Source: Fidelibacterota bacterium | Lineage (GTDB): Bacteria > Fidelibacterota > Fidelibacteria > Fidelibacterales > DSDE01 | Assembly: GCA_011049095.1 (NCBI GenBank) | Contig: DSDE01000059.1 | Span: forward strand, 1 to 7,469 | DNA length: 7,469 nt | Reading direction: 5' to 3' | In this document: positions 1 through 6,366 of the stretch, one piece after another | How positions within the stretch are numbered: the stretch's first letter is position 1 | Layout of the letters: every line of letters starts with the position of its first letter | The notes under the pieces: model-generated | Databases searched by the model: none | The model's input: only the letters and a program-made list of their open reading frames with translations | Told to the model about the DNA's origin: nothing | Position numbers and translations under genes: made by a program

Positions 1-16
1 AATTTAGCTTATTCAT
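1..16 (-). CDS. Start of a downstream gene, possibly PilN-like (partial)
   Basis: Only the first five codons (reading MNKLN) and one further base lie in the window, so the product cannot be identified. The ATG at 14-16 overlaps the TAA of the preceding gene in the string ATGAATAA, an 8-base overlap typical of translational coupling. A strong Shine-Dalgarno, AAGGAG on the minus strand (24-29), sits 7 bases upstream. In type IV pilus loci pilM is usually followed by pilN with a small overlap like this one. If the preceding gene is PilM-like, a PilN-type inner-membrane assembly protein is the natural guess, but that rests on context only. Confidence 0.45.
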
Positions 17-962
17 TTTTTAACTCCTTGTAGAGTGCACCAGCAGCCTCTGTGAAAAGGTTTTGCGTTCTGCCTTTCGGTGAATTGGCTTCTGCACCTT
101 CATATTTTTTAAAGATTGATTTATAATTAGCGAATGGATCGATCCAGCCTGTGCTGTCATTTTTCTCGATTAGCTGCCAATATTCTTCATGCAGCCCTTC
201 TGTAGAATATACAAAAATCGGTCCTGTTTCCTTGTAGAGAGCCCTGCCAAAATCAAGCTCCTTGATTAAGCTGGCACAGTTTTTTCCGATTTTTCCAGTT
301 TGATAGATGGGAACTTTATCTATTGGATTTTGTGGCAGCAATAAAAATCCTTCGAGAAGCTGATTTCTGAAGACAAACAATTCAATATACTTGCTGGATA
401 TTTTCATTATTGAAAAGAGATTGTATTCTGCAGAATTGATATCATAGACAGATTTAATGGTGTAAAAACCGGCTAATGCGTGTATTGTGATAGAATTTAG
501 ATTAAGGTGATTGGCTTGCGATGCGTTTTCCAGCGATTCAATAAACTCCCTTCGATAATATACCCCCAGCATCATCTGCTGGCGCATTAGATGATTTCGC
601 AATGGAAGTCGAATTTTTAGGTGATTGATACTATACTCTTCACCAAAACGCACATTGGTTTCCCATAAGTGCTTTTCTCTAAGTAAATTTTGTGATTGTC
701 CATTTTCGCCATCAACCATGAGCAATGTATAAAAATCACTGCTAACTGAAACAGATATATTTTTTTGTGGAAAATCAAGCTGCTGTTTCAATTCCTTCAT
801 ACAGTAATCCAGCATATGACTTAAGTTCTCAGTCTGGAGAAACTGACTTTGAAAATGATGGGGATAATGTATTAGCCCTGTTTGGTCAATCACATTGCTG
901 TCTCCTTCTTCGGTGACAGCAACAAAGGTCATATAATGCCCGTCAAAAGCCAATCCCAACAT
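9..962 (-). CDS. Putative PilM-like actin-fold protein
   Basis: This encodes a 317-residue soluble protein with no signal peptide or membrane segment. The N-terminus (GLAFDGHYMTFVAV, residues 3-16) has the pattern of a beta-hairpin opening an actin/hexokinase fold. An ISVSVSSDFYTLLMV strand (about 69-83) is followed by a LWETNVRFGEEYSINHLKIRLP stretch (about 99-120). That stretch resembles the wE...fp..y.id pattern of PilM, the cytoplasmic ATP-binding protein that docks PilN in type IV pilus assembly. The C-terminus (FTEAAGALYKEL) resembles the final helix of that fold. The phosphate loops are not clear enough to say it binds ATP. ATG at 960-962 is preceded by a modest AGGCGG, 8 bases after the previous gene. 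The overlapping downstream start supports a pilM-pilN-like pair. The assignment is inferential; a divergent hypothetical protein is the alternative. Confidence 0.4.
   Translation of the reverse strand: MLGLAFDGHYMTFVAVTEEGDSNVIDQTGLIHYPHHFQSQFLQTENLSHMLDYCMKELKQQLDFPQKNISVSVSSDFYTLLMVDGENGQSQNLLREKHLWETNVRFGEEYSINHLKIRLPLRNHLMRQQMMLGVYYRREFIESLENASQANHLNLNSITIHALAGFYTIKSVYDINSAEYNLFSIMKISSKYIELFVFRNQLLEGFLLLPQNPIDKVPIYQTGKIGKNCASLIKELDFGRALYKETGPIFVYSTEGLHEEYWQLIEKNDSTGWIDPFANYKSIFKKYEGAEANSPKGRTQNLFTEAAGALYKELKNE
24..29 (-). promoter_or_regulatory. Shine-Dalgarno of the gene leaving the left edge
   Basis: AAGGAG on the minus strand, 7 bases before the ATG at 14-16. It lies inside the 3' end of the PilM-like gene and is the main reason to believe a real gene starts here. 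Confidence 0.55.
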
Positions 963-970
963 AATACCGC

Positions 971-1729
971 CTAGTATTTAGCCCAGCTTGCTTCACCATC
1001 CTCAATAAAACCGTGCCCTGTATCCTCAAAAGTCCAAAAATGGTATATAGGGAAACGAACACCGCCACGAGTGGGGCTTACAATCCGGATTTTGTTATCT
1101 TTTGTGCGCTCAGTAAAATACTCTTCCATAGTCAAGGGACATATCAGCAGAGAATCCACTAAATTAAAGCGTTTATATTTTTGCACTTTTTCGATGCGCA
1201 TATCAAGCGTCGTGTCAAGAATCTTTCCTTCCCAGAGAGAGTCTTTATAAACATAGGTGTCACGCCGTTTATTAAGATATATTGTATCATTCATACCGGT
1301 TTGAGGGTTTGGCACGGCTGCGGTATAGATTGTTTCATAAGTTGTATCCGTCGCATCATAGGGAAAAGCAAAGGCGGTATCATATTCAAAATCCCAGTAC
1401 GGGGGAATCGTGACCTTGATACGGTTGTCCCCAAAGTTTATATACTGTTCACCGGTGTACATGCTGTCGGCCAGGATACTGTCACGAATTTGTGATACAA
1501 ATCGTAAAGTTGCCTTCAAATCATCATTATACGAATTGGTTAGGCTGTGATACATTCTTTGGGCATCCCAGAGCTGAGACATTTTCCATTGGGCGAGCTT
1601 ACGGATTTGTTTCTCTTTTGCCCAAATATTGTTTGGAATGTAGATTACAAATAGCATAATCAGAAAAAGCAAAACAAAAATCCATTTGAGTATAAATGAT
1701 AGTTTTTCGTTATAGGGTGCGTCTTCCAC
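971..1729 (-). CDS. Unrecognised single-pass membrane protein
   Basis: I do not recognise this 252-residue protein. A short cytoplasmic head (residues 1-10) is followed by one strong hydrophobic helix at about 11-31. A charged helical stretch follows (about 36-86, including QLWDAQRMYHSLTNSYNDDL), then a soluble C-terminal domain rich in Thr, Asp, Tyr and aromatic residues, presumably extracytoplasmic. The membrane helix followed by a helix with a Tyr-rich NSYNDDL turn loosely resembles pilin-like proteins. However, there is no prepilin peptidase site (G then F/M and a Glu at +5), so I do not call it a pilin. The start is GTG at 1727-1729, chosen because a perfect AGGAGG (1735-1740) lies 5 bases upstream; the ATG at 1731-1733 is out of frame and too close. 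It is TAG-terminated and sits between the ComEA-like and PilM-like genes with 14- and 8-base gaps. A role in envelope secretion or pilus assembly is context-based only. Confidence 0.7.
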   Translation of the reverse strand: MEDAPYNEKLSFILKWIFVLLFLIMLFVIYIPNNIWAKEKQIRKLAQWKMSQLWDAQRMYHSLTNSYNDDLKATLRFVSQIRDSILADSMYTGEQYINFGDNRIKVTIPPYWDFEYDTAFAFPYDATDTTYETIYTAAVPNPQTGMNDTIYLNKRRDTYVYKDSLWEGKILDTTLDMRIEKVQKYKRFNLVDSLLICPLTMEEYFTERTKDNKIRIVSPTRGGVRFPIYHFWTFEDTGHGFIEDGEASWAKY

Positions 1730-1734
1730 TCATT

Positions 1735-1740
1735 CCTCCT
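1735..1740 (-). promoter_or_regulatory. Perfect Shine-Dalgarno selecting a GTG start
   Basis: AGGAGG on the minus strand, 5 bases before the GTG at 1727-1729. It settles the start choice against a nearby out-of-frame ATG whose spacing would be only 1 base. Confidence 0.65.
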
Positions 1741-1743
1741 TCA

Positions 1744-2277
1744 TTAGAGTTCTATGTACTTTTCCAGTTTCTTTAATGTTGCTTCTCCAATGCCACTTAC
1801 TGCAACCAAGTCCTTCTTCTTTTTAAAGAGCCCGTTTTCCTCACGGTACTTAACGATTTCCCGTGCCTTACTCTCGCCAATATACGGAAGTGTCACCAGT
1901 TCTTCAACATTTGCTTTATTAATATTAATTTTTTTTTGGGGTGTTTCAGCAAGGCTTGCAGGCTCCTTAGTATCTGGTATCGTCTTAGCCGCAGTTTTTG
2001 TTATGGCTTTTTCCTTTTCTGTACCGTTTTTTTCTGGTGCAGGCGCCGCCGGCTTCGTTGGTATATGAGAAGCTTGGCTATTGTTCATTCCAGGCTTTTT
2101 TTTTCCCTCAGTCTCTGGAGAGTACTGAGCATATTCAGGATCGTTTTCTGATTTTTTCTCAAATGTCATCGGCTCATATCCCAGCACGTATTTTTTCACA
2201 ACAAACCAAATCCCGCCTGCAAATAGAGCTAATACAACAAAAAGTATAACATTGCGCTCTTTTTTTGTGAATATCAC
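1744..2277 (-). CDS. Membrane-anchored ComEA-type helix-hairpin-helix protein
   Basis: A 177-residue protein. One N-terminal transmembrane helix (about residues 9-31) leads into a low-complexity linker rich in Lys, Glu, Pro, Ala and Thr (about 40-115). It ends in a compact double helix-hairpin-helix domain (about 117-177). The domain begins ININKANVEELVTLPYIG and has both GIG-type hairpins, PYIGESKA and VSGIGEATL. This is the ComEA signature: a non-sequence-specific double-stranded DNA binder that, when anchored outside the membrane, captures DNA for natural transformation. The SLBB domain found in many Firmicutes ComEA proteins is absent. The start is GTG at 2275-2277 behind a G-rich GGGGGGAGG only 2 bases away, an unusually tight spacing. 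It lies 13 bases after dnaJ in the same operon. A general DNA-binding helper is possible, but ComEA-like is the best description. Confidence 0.8.
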   Translation of the reverse strand: MIFTKKERNVILFVVLALFAGGIWFVVKKYVLGYEPMTFEKKSENDPEYAQYSPETEGKKKPGMNNSQASHIPTKPAAPAPEKNGTEKEKAITKTAAKTIPDTKEPASLAETPQKKININKANVEELVTLPYIGESKAREIVKYREENGLFKKKKDLVAVSGIGEATLKKLEKYIEL

Positions 2278-2290
2278 GGCCTCCCCCCTT

Positions 2291-3421
2291 TTATGTTTTC
2301 ATTTTCTCTATTTTTATTCGATTTTCACTGCTATAAATCTGATGCAGGCTGTCAATGAGCTTTCTTTCTTCACGAGAGAGCTGATGTGGTGTTTCAATCT
2401 GAATACGAACCAACTCATCTCCCATAGGTCCGCCACGCAATCCTGGCAATCCTTTGCTTTTTATACGCAAAACCTTACCCGACTCAATACCGGCAGGAAT
2501 TTTTAGATTGCCTTTACCACTGAGAGTTGGCACCTGAATCTCCCCGCCAAGTACTGCCAGAGTCCAAGGTATAAGTGTCTGAAGATAGATATCCTGCCCA
2601 TGTCGGGTAAATATCTTGTGAGGAATTTCTTCAAAAACAACAATGAGATCGCCTGGTGCTCCGCCTCTCAAACCGGCATTCCCTTCACTACGGCGAGTCA
2701 TATAATTACCGGTAGCTACACCGGCAGGAACCTCGATATTGATTGTTTTTTCTTTTTTAACTCGCCCGTCGCCCAAACAGCGCCGGCAGGGATTATTGAT
2801 TATGACCCCTTGTCCATTACATTGATGACAAGGCCTAACATTTATCATTTGCTGGAAAAAGCTATGCCCTATTCGTTCATGGATTTCGCCGCTGCCGTGG
2901 CATACGGGGCAAGTTACAGGATTGCTGCCTCGTTCACTTCCGCTGCCATTGCACAAATCGCAAGTGAGATATGGTCTCAGCTTAACTTGTTTCGTAACAC
3001 CTGTTTGAATTTCTTCTAAAGTCAGCTTTAACTGAATGCGCATATCGCTGCCGCGGTTTGAGCTACGCGAGGCCCTTCCGCCACCACCAAAAAAGCTTCC
3101 AAAAGGATCATCAAAGCCAAAACCTTCCTGCATAAATCGGCGCAGTGCTTCACTAAGGTCCATATCAAAGGGAGCTCCTCCACCGCTGCCAGCCCCACGA
3201 ATCCCATCATGGCCATAACTGTCATAGAGTTTTCGTTTTTCTGAATCATTCAGAACCGCATGGGCTTCAGCAATCTCTTTAAAACGCTCCTCAGCATTTT
3301 TATTACCAGGATTTCTGTCGGGATGATATTTTTTTGAAAGCTCTCTGTAAGCTTTCTTTATCTCTTCAGCCGAGGCATTTCTGGAAACACCCAACACTTC
3401 ATAATAGTCTCTTTTACTCAT
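2291..3421 (-). CDS. dnaJ: Chaperone protein DnaJ (type A J-protein)
   Basis: A 376-residue cytosolic co-chaperone that delivers unfolded clients to DnaK and stimulates its ATPase. All type A domains are present in order. The J domain (about 1-70) has the essential HPD at 33-35. A Gly/Phe-rich linker (about 74-125) includes DPFGSFFGGGG. The zinc-finger region has four CxxCxGxG repeats (Cys pairs 154/157, 171/174, 198/201 and 212/215). Two beta-sandwich substrate-binding domains follow, containing the usual PGDLIVVF and LRIKSKGLPGLRGGPMGDELV segments, then a charged tail. Length is normal and all zinc ligands and the HPD are intact, so it should be functional. The ATG at 3419-3421 overlaps the grpE TAA by one base (TAATG), so translation is probably coupled. 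Confidence 0.98.
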   Translation of the reverse strand: MSKRDYYEVLGVSRNASAEEIKKAYRELSKKYHPDRNPGNKNAEERFKEIAEAHAVLNDSEKRKLYDSYGHDGIRGAGSGGGAPFDMDLSEALRRFMQEGFGFDDPFGSFFGGGGRASRSSNRGSDMRIQLKLTLEEIQTGVTKQVKLRPYLTCDLCNGSGSERGSNPVTCPVCHGSGEIHERIGHSFFQQMINVRPCHQCNGQGVIINNPCRRCLGDGRVKKEKTINIEVPAGVATGNYMTRRSEGNAGLRGGAPGDLIVVFEEIPHKIFTRHGQDIYLQTLIPWTLAVLGGEIQVPTLSGKGNLKIPAGIESGKVLRIKSKGLPGLRGGPMGDELVRIQIETPHQLSREERKLIDSLHQIYSSENRIKIEKMKT

Positions 3422-4038
3422 TATTCTATAACACTCACTACAACTTTTGCATGTCTGAAAACACGGTTTTTGTATCTGTATCCTTTTTCAAATTCCTCAA
3501 GCACAATTTGCTCCTTATTGTCTGGGTCTATCCTGGTTAGCAGGGCATCGTGAAGGTCCGGATCAAAAGGCTGATTTACGCTATCAAACGGTTCAACATC
3601 CATTGACTTTAAAACTTGCATCATTTTTTCCAGGACTAGTTTTATCCCGCCGTATAATTTTTCAGGGTCACTTTCTTTATATAGCAATGCTCTTGAAAGA
3701 TCATCAGCTACAGGCAGAAAGCGGCTGATAATTTTTTCCGTTTCCAAATCAAGAGAGCGTTCAAAATCTTTTGCCGCCCGCTTCTTATAGTTATCAAACT
3801 CTGCAAGCAGACGAAGATATCGATTATTTAATTCACCAATTTCATCTTGTTTCTGCTTGAGTTCATCAAAAAGCTTTTCAATTTTTTCATCTTTTTTGTC
3901 TGTAAGCTCAGGCTTATCTTCTGCACTTTGTTCATCAATCATTTCGGCAGCCTCTTCCGTAAGTACTACTTCATCTGTAGGTCTGCCCTCTTTATTTTGT
4001 TTTTTTTCTTTTCCTTTTTCCCTTTTTGAAGATTTCAT
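3421..4038 (-). CDS. grpE: GrpE, nucleotide exchange factor of DnaK
   Basis: A 205-residue protein when started at the ATG at 4036-4038. GrpE is a homodimer that releases ADP from DnaK and acts as a thermosensor in heat shock. It has a highly charged Lys/Glu N-terminal tail (about 1-50) and a long dimerising helix with heptad character (about 50-85, containing RLLAEFDNYKKR). A four-helix segment follows. The C-terminal beta-wing carries a near-match to the family signature: FDPDLHDALL (158-167) and then GYRYKNRVFRHAKVVVS (186-202). A TTG two codons upstream would overlap hrcA, but AAAGGA lies only 3 bases before TTG and 9 before ATG, so I prefer ATG. It sits 2 bases after hrcA and overlaps dnaJ by one base. 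dnaK, often found between grpE and dnaJ, is absent here. Confidence 0.96.
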   Translation of the reverse strand: MKSSKREKGKEKKQNKEGRPTDEVVLTEEAAEMIDEQSAEDKPELTDKKDEKIEKLFDELKQKQDEIGELNNRYLRLLAEFDNYKKRAAKDFERSLDLETEKIISRFLPVADDLSRALLYKESDPEKLYGGIKLVLEKMMQVLKSMDVEPFDSVNQPFDPDLHDALLTRIDPDNKEQIVLEEFEKGYRYKNRVFRHAKVVVSVIE

Positions 4039-4040
4039 AA

Positions 4041-5069
4041 TCAATAGTCCTTTCTGTTGTTATATATTTTTCGGCTGAGAGTCTTGCTTAAATAGCCAAC
4101 TAGAGGAATAATTCTGGAGTAATCCATATGAGATGGACCAAAAACCGCCAGAAATCCCTTTAGGCGACCAATGTGATATTCATGAAAGATGGCGGCACAA
4201 TTTGAACCGTATGGAAAATCTAATTCGTCACCAAAAACGATCTGAACGGGTGAGTTTTGTCCGGCGGCGTGGTTCCGGAGTTTCCATATCCAGCTATCAT
4301 TTTTTATTAGTTGCCGCATATCAATATTATCACCCCAATCTTCATTATGTCGGGAAATAAAAGAAAGGGAATCACTGGCAAAGAGCCTTGGAGTCATTGC
4401 GCTCTGCAATCCAAGTGATATTTGATGCACCAGATGGTAATCACCCGCGTCTGAATAATCGAAAAATTGCTCAAGGAGCTCTATGATTTGAGATAGTGAT
4501 TTCCGCAGCATCTGTTCATTGAGAAAGCCCGCCAGTCTTGGCAAATGACGCTTTTCCAGGATTTTTGAGGATTCTACCATAAGCGTTTTAACCATCCCGC
4601 CTTCCATCTCCAAAACCAGCAGATAACGATCATTAGAGAGCTCTACAATTTCAACTTTTTCTAGCACAGCTTCTAAAAATAGAGGCGATAATGCAATACC
4701 AAGCTCATCAGAATATTTTCCCAAAAGGCGTGCAGTCAGGTCTAGGAGATACTCCAGATCGCCAGGTGCACCTTCAAGAATCATATCGAGTTTGTCTCTG
4801 CGATTTGGGCTTAGTTTTTTCCCTTTCAGTAGAGTGTCAATATAGTATCTGTATCCGGCATTGGTGGGTATTCTTCCGGCACTGGTGTGGGGCTGAGTCA
4901 ATAGACCTGCTTCCTCCAGACGATTCATGATGTTTCTCACAGTGGCTGGCGATACTTTAAGCTGATATTTATCAACTATTTTTTGAGATGAAACAGGGGA
5001 TGCGCTGTGGATGTACTCCCGAACCACACTCTCCATCACGCTATCTATGTTCTCATTTTTTGTCAGCAT
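4041..5069 (-). CDS. hrcA: Heat-inducible transcription repressor HrcA
   Basis: A 342-residue repressor of class I heat-shock genes. It normally binds the CIRCE inverted repeat and needs GroEL to stay folded, so it releases DNA when GroEL is titrated by unfolded protein. The N-terminal winged helix (about 1-75) includes the well-conserved SPVSSQKIVDKY, SPATVRNIMNRLEEAGLL and HTSAGRIPTNAGYRYYID segments. The middle GAF-like domain and the dimerisation insert follow. The C-terminus has the typical G.L.VFGPSHMDYSRIIPLVGYLS block (about 310-332). ATG at 5067-5069 is preceded by GGAG 4 bases away. It is the first gene of the operon, 2 bases before grpE, and is read from a promoter about 25 bases upstream. 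No CIRCE is visible in its leader. Confidence 0.96.
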   Translation of the reverse strand: MLTKNENIDSVMESVVREYIHSASPVSSQKIVDKYQLKVSPATVRNIMNRLEEAGLLTQPHTSAGRIPTNAGYRYYIDTLLKGKKLSPNRRDKLDMILEGAPGDLEYLLDLTARLLGKYSDELGIALSPLFLEAVLEKVEIVELSNDRYLLVLEMEGGMVKTLMVESSKILEKRHLPRLAGFLNEQMLRKSLSQIIELLEQFFDYSDAGDYHLVHQISLGLQSAMTPRLFASDSLSFISRHNEDWGDNIDMRQLIKNDSWIWKLRNHAAGQNSPVQIVFGDELDFPYGSNCAAIFHEYHIGRLKGFLAVFGPSHMDYSRIIPLVGYLSKTLSRKIYNNRKDY

Positions 5070-5092
5070 CTCGCTCCATCTCCAAACCGCGA

Positions 5093-5121
5093 AAGATAAA
5101 GAAATTTAACTATTTTGACAA
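5093..5121 (-). promoter_or_regulatory. Predicted sigma70-type promoter of the hrcA-grpE-dnaJ operon
   Basis: On the minus strand TTGTCA (5116-5121) is separated by exactly 17 bases from TATCTT (5093-5098). These match 5/6 of the -35 and 4/6 of the -10 consensus. Transcription would start near 5086, giving a leader of about 17 bases to the hrcA ATG. A separate TATAAT-like stretch a little upstream has no partner -35. The surrounding gap (5070-5191) contains no obvious terminator hairpin. Confidence 0.5.
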
Positions 5122-5191
5122 TAATTTATTATAGACTTTTCGGGGCGCTAGTGGATGTGGATGCTTTTTTATAGAAATAAAGAACATTATA

Positions 5192-6157
5192 TCACTTAGA
5201 CCTGTCAGCCAACATCAATGCTATCCTTCCTGCACCAATCAAGCCCATATCAGCACCAAGAGCTGAAAGCAGGATTTCTGTGTCCTGAATGCTTACGGGT
5301 TGAGCCCATTTAAAGGCTTCAGACCTGATTTTAGGAATAAATTGAGCGGCAGGGCCAAAAAGAGAGCCACCCAAAATAATTTTTTCTGGATTAAACATCG
5401 AAATTAGATTTGCAATAGCCAGTCCCCATAAGACCACGGCATTTTCCAGCAGTTCCATAGCAGCCATATCACCCAACTTATAGGCATTAAAGATATCCTG
5501 TATGTTTATCTCATCATCTGCTTTTACAGAATAAAATTGACTTTGGGGATACTCATTTCGTTTTTCGATGTATCGCTGCGTAATGCCACGGCCAGAAGCA
5601 TGGTCTTCCAGAAAGCCACCTTGTTTATATCGGGCTAGATGTTGCTGTGAAAAAGTCATCTAACCAGCCGCACCTGCCAGGTTGTCCTTTCCTCTTATAA
5701 TCTGCCCATCTAACATAATTCCAGTACTGATTCCAGAACCAACTGAAAACACGATGGCATTTTTTGCTCCCTTGGCGTCTCTCTGCCAGTATTCGCCCAA
5801 AATATTTGCCCAGCGGTCAGGAATAACTTCGATTGGCACATTGAGGCGAATTTTTAGTTGCTGCAGATATGGGGCTAAATTAAAATCGTGCCAGCCAGGA
5901 AGTCCTGGAGCATAAACCTGACCGCTTTCTATATCAAAAGCACCAGGAATGGCAATGCCGACAGTGACAATCTTACGCCTTTCATCCCGGGCAAAATCAA
6001 TCAGCAGCTCAGCATGATCTATCAAAAGGCCGGCTACCTGCTTGCCCCACCGCTCTCCCAGAGCCTTTCGCCTGCGGTATAAAAAATCACCTTCCATCGA
6101 AAAAAGCGCATAAAACAGTCGGTGATTTTTTAAATCTAAACCAACGACTGACTGCAT
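5192..6157 (-). pseudogene. ROK-family sugar kinase/regulator, broken by an in-frame TAG
   Basis: Two open stretches in the same frame make one ROK protein of about 320 residues interrupted by a TAG at 5660-5662. The first 165 residues hold the PGxxD block (PGAFD, 71-75), LPGWHDF (87-92), the expected catalytic Asp in IPDRWANILGE (D114) and the second phosphate loop VGSGISTGIMLDG (139-151). The break follows LAGAAG, where the family continues GExGH, the Glu and His that contact the sugar. The sequence resumes at MTF and runs to a normal C-terminus (ALGADMGLIGAGRIAL). About three codons also seem to be missing. Two older oddities are visible. The N-terminal phosphate loop DxGxT is DLKNHR, and the zinc-binding CxCGxxGCxE is YKQGGFLE without cysteines. 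The protein may therefore have been a non-catalytic NagC-like ROK, yet no helix-turn-helix precedes it. Start chosen: ATG 6155-6157, with GGAG 9 bases upstream; ATG 6172 and TTG 6202 are alternatives. It is divergent from nagA, suggesting amino-sugar use. Confidence 0.8.
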
Positions 6158-6237
6158 CTCTTTTTTCTCCATCTTTGTCAATTTACAAATAAGAATGGCC
6201 AAATCTCCCCAAAAAGGTATCTATGCACGACTCTTTA

Positions 6238-6266
6238 TTGATTTTCTTCTTAACAATCGATATATT
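6238..6266 (+). promoter_or_regulatory. Predicted sigma70-type promoter of nagA
   Basis: TTGATT (6238-6243), a 17-base spacer and TATATT (6261-6266) give a good match to the sigma70 consensus. Transcription would start near 6273 with a leader of about 95 bases to the nagA ATG at 6367. No clear operator palindrome was found next to it. Confidence 0.45.
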
Positions 6267-6356
6267 GCCCATAATTGCGTTTCCGGCGACGGTTACAATA
6301 CCAGCTCCCAGACTTAGATAGAGACGGAATATGAAGCTAACGCTTTGAGAAGCCCG

Positions 6357-6362
6357 AAAGGA
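6357..6362 (+). promoter_or_regulatory. Shine-Dalgarno identifying the original nagA start
   Basis: AAAGGA lies 4 bases before the ATG at 6367-6369. No comparable site precedes the in-frame ATG at 6389. This favours 6367 as the original start and so exposes the frameshift. Confidence 0.55.
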
Positions 6363-6366
6363 TTTA

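Larger units (their letters stand above)
6203..6366. other. Divergent intergenic region between the ROK pseudogene and nagA
   Basis: This stretch of about 165 bases separates two divergent broken genes. It holds a candidate nagA promoter and a Shine-Dalgarno. On the plus strand a 32-codon hydrophobic reading frame (6223-6321, starting MHDSLLIFF) has an AAGG 5 bases before its ATG. On the minus strand a frame without a normal start reads LGAGIVTVAGNAIMGN. Neither is recognisable. No helix-turn-helix coding remnant for the ROK gene, tRNA or terminator is visible. Confidence 0.4.

Noticed and set aside
1754..2249. Several plus-strand frames opposite the ComEA-like gene
   Set aside because: They are Phe/Ser-rich and mirror the Lys/Glu-rich linker and membrane helix on the other strand; no independent signals.
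2600..3019. Long plus-strand frame opposite dnaJ
   Set aside because: It is antisense to the conserved zinc-finger region of dnaJ and has no recognisable domain or Shine-Dalgarno; it is a shadow of the real gene.
5122..5170. Possible rho-independent terminator after the ROK gene
   Set aside because: A run of T follows GTGGATGTGGATGC, but that sequence is a direct repeat and not an inverted repeat, so no hairpin forms.
5660..5662. TAG read as a sense codon (stop-codon recoding)
   Set aside because: The gene ending at 971-973 uses TAG as a normal stop, and about three conserved residues are missing next to the ROK TAG. A lesion is the simpler explanation.
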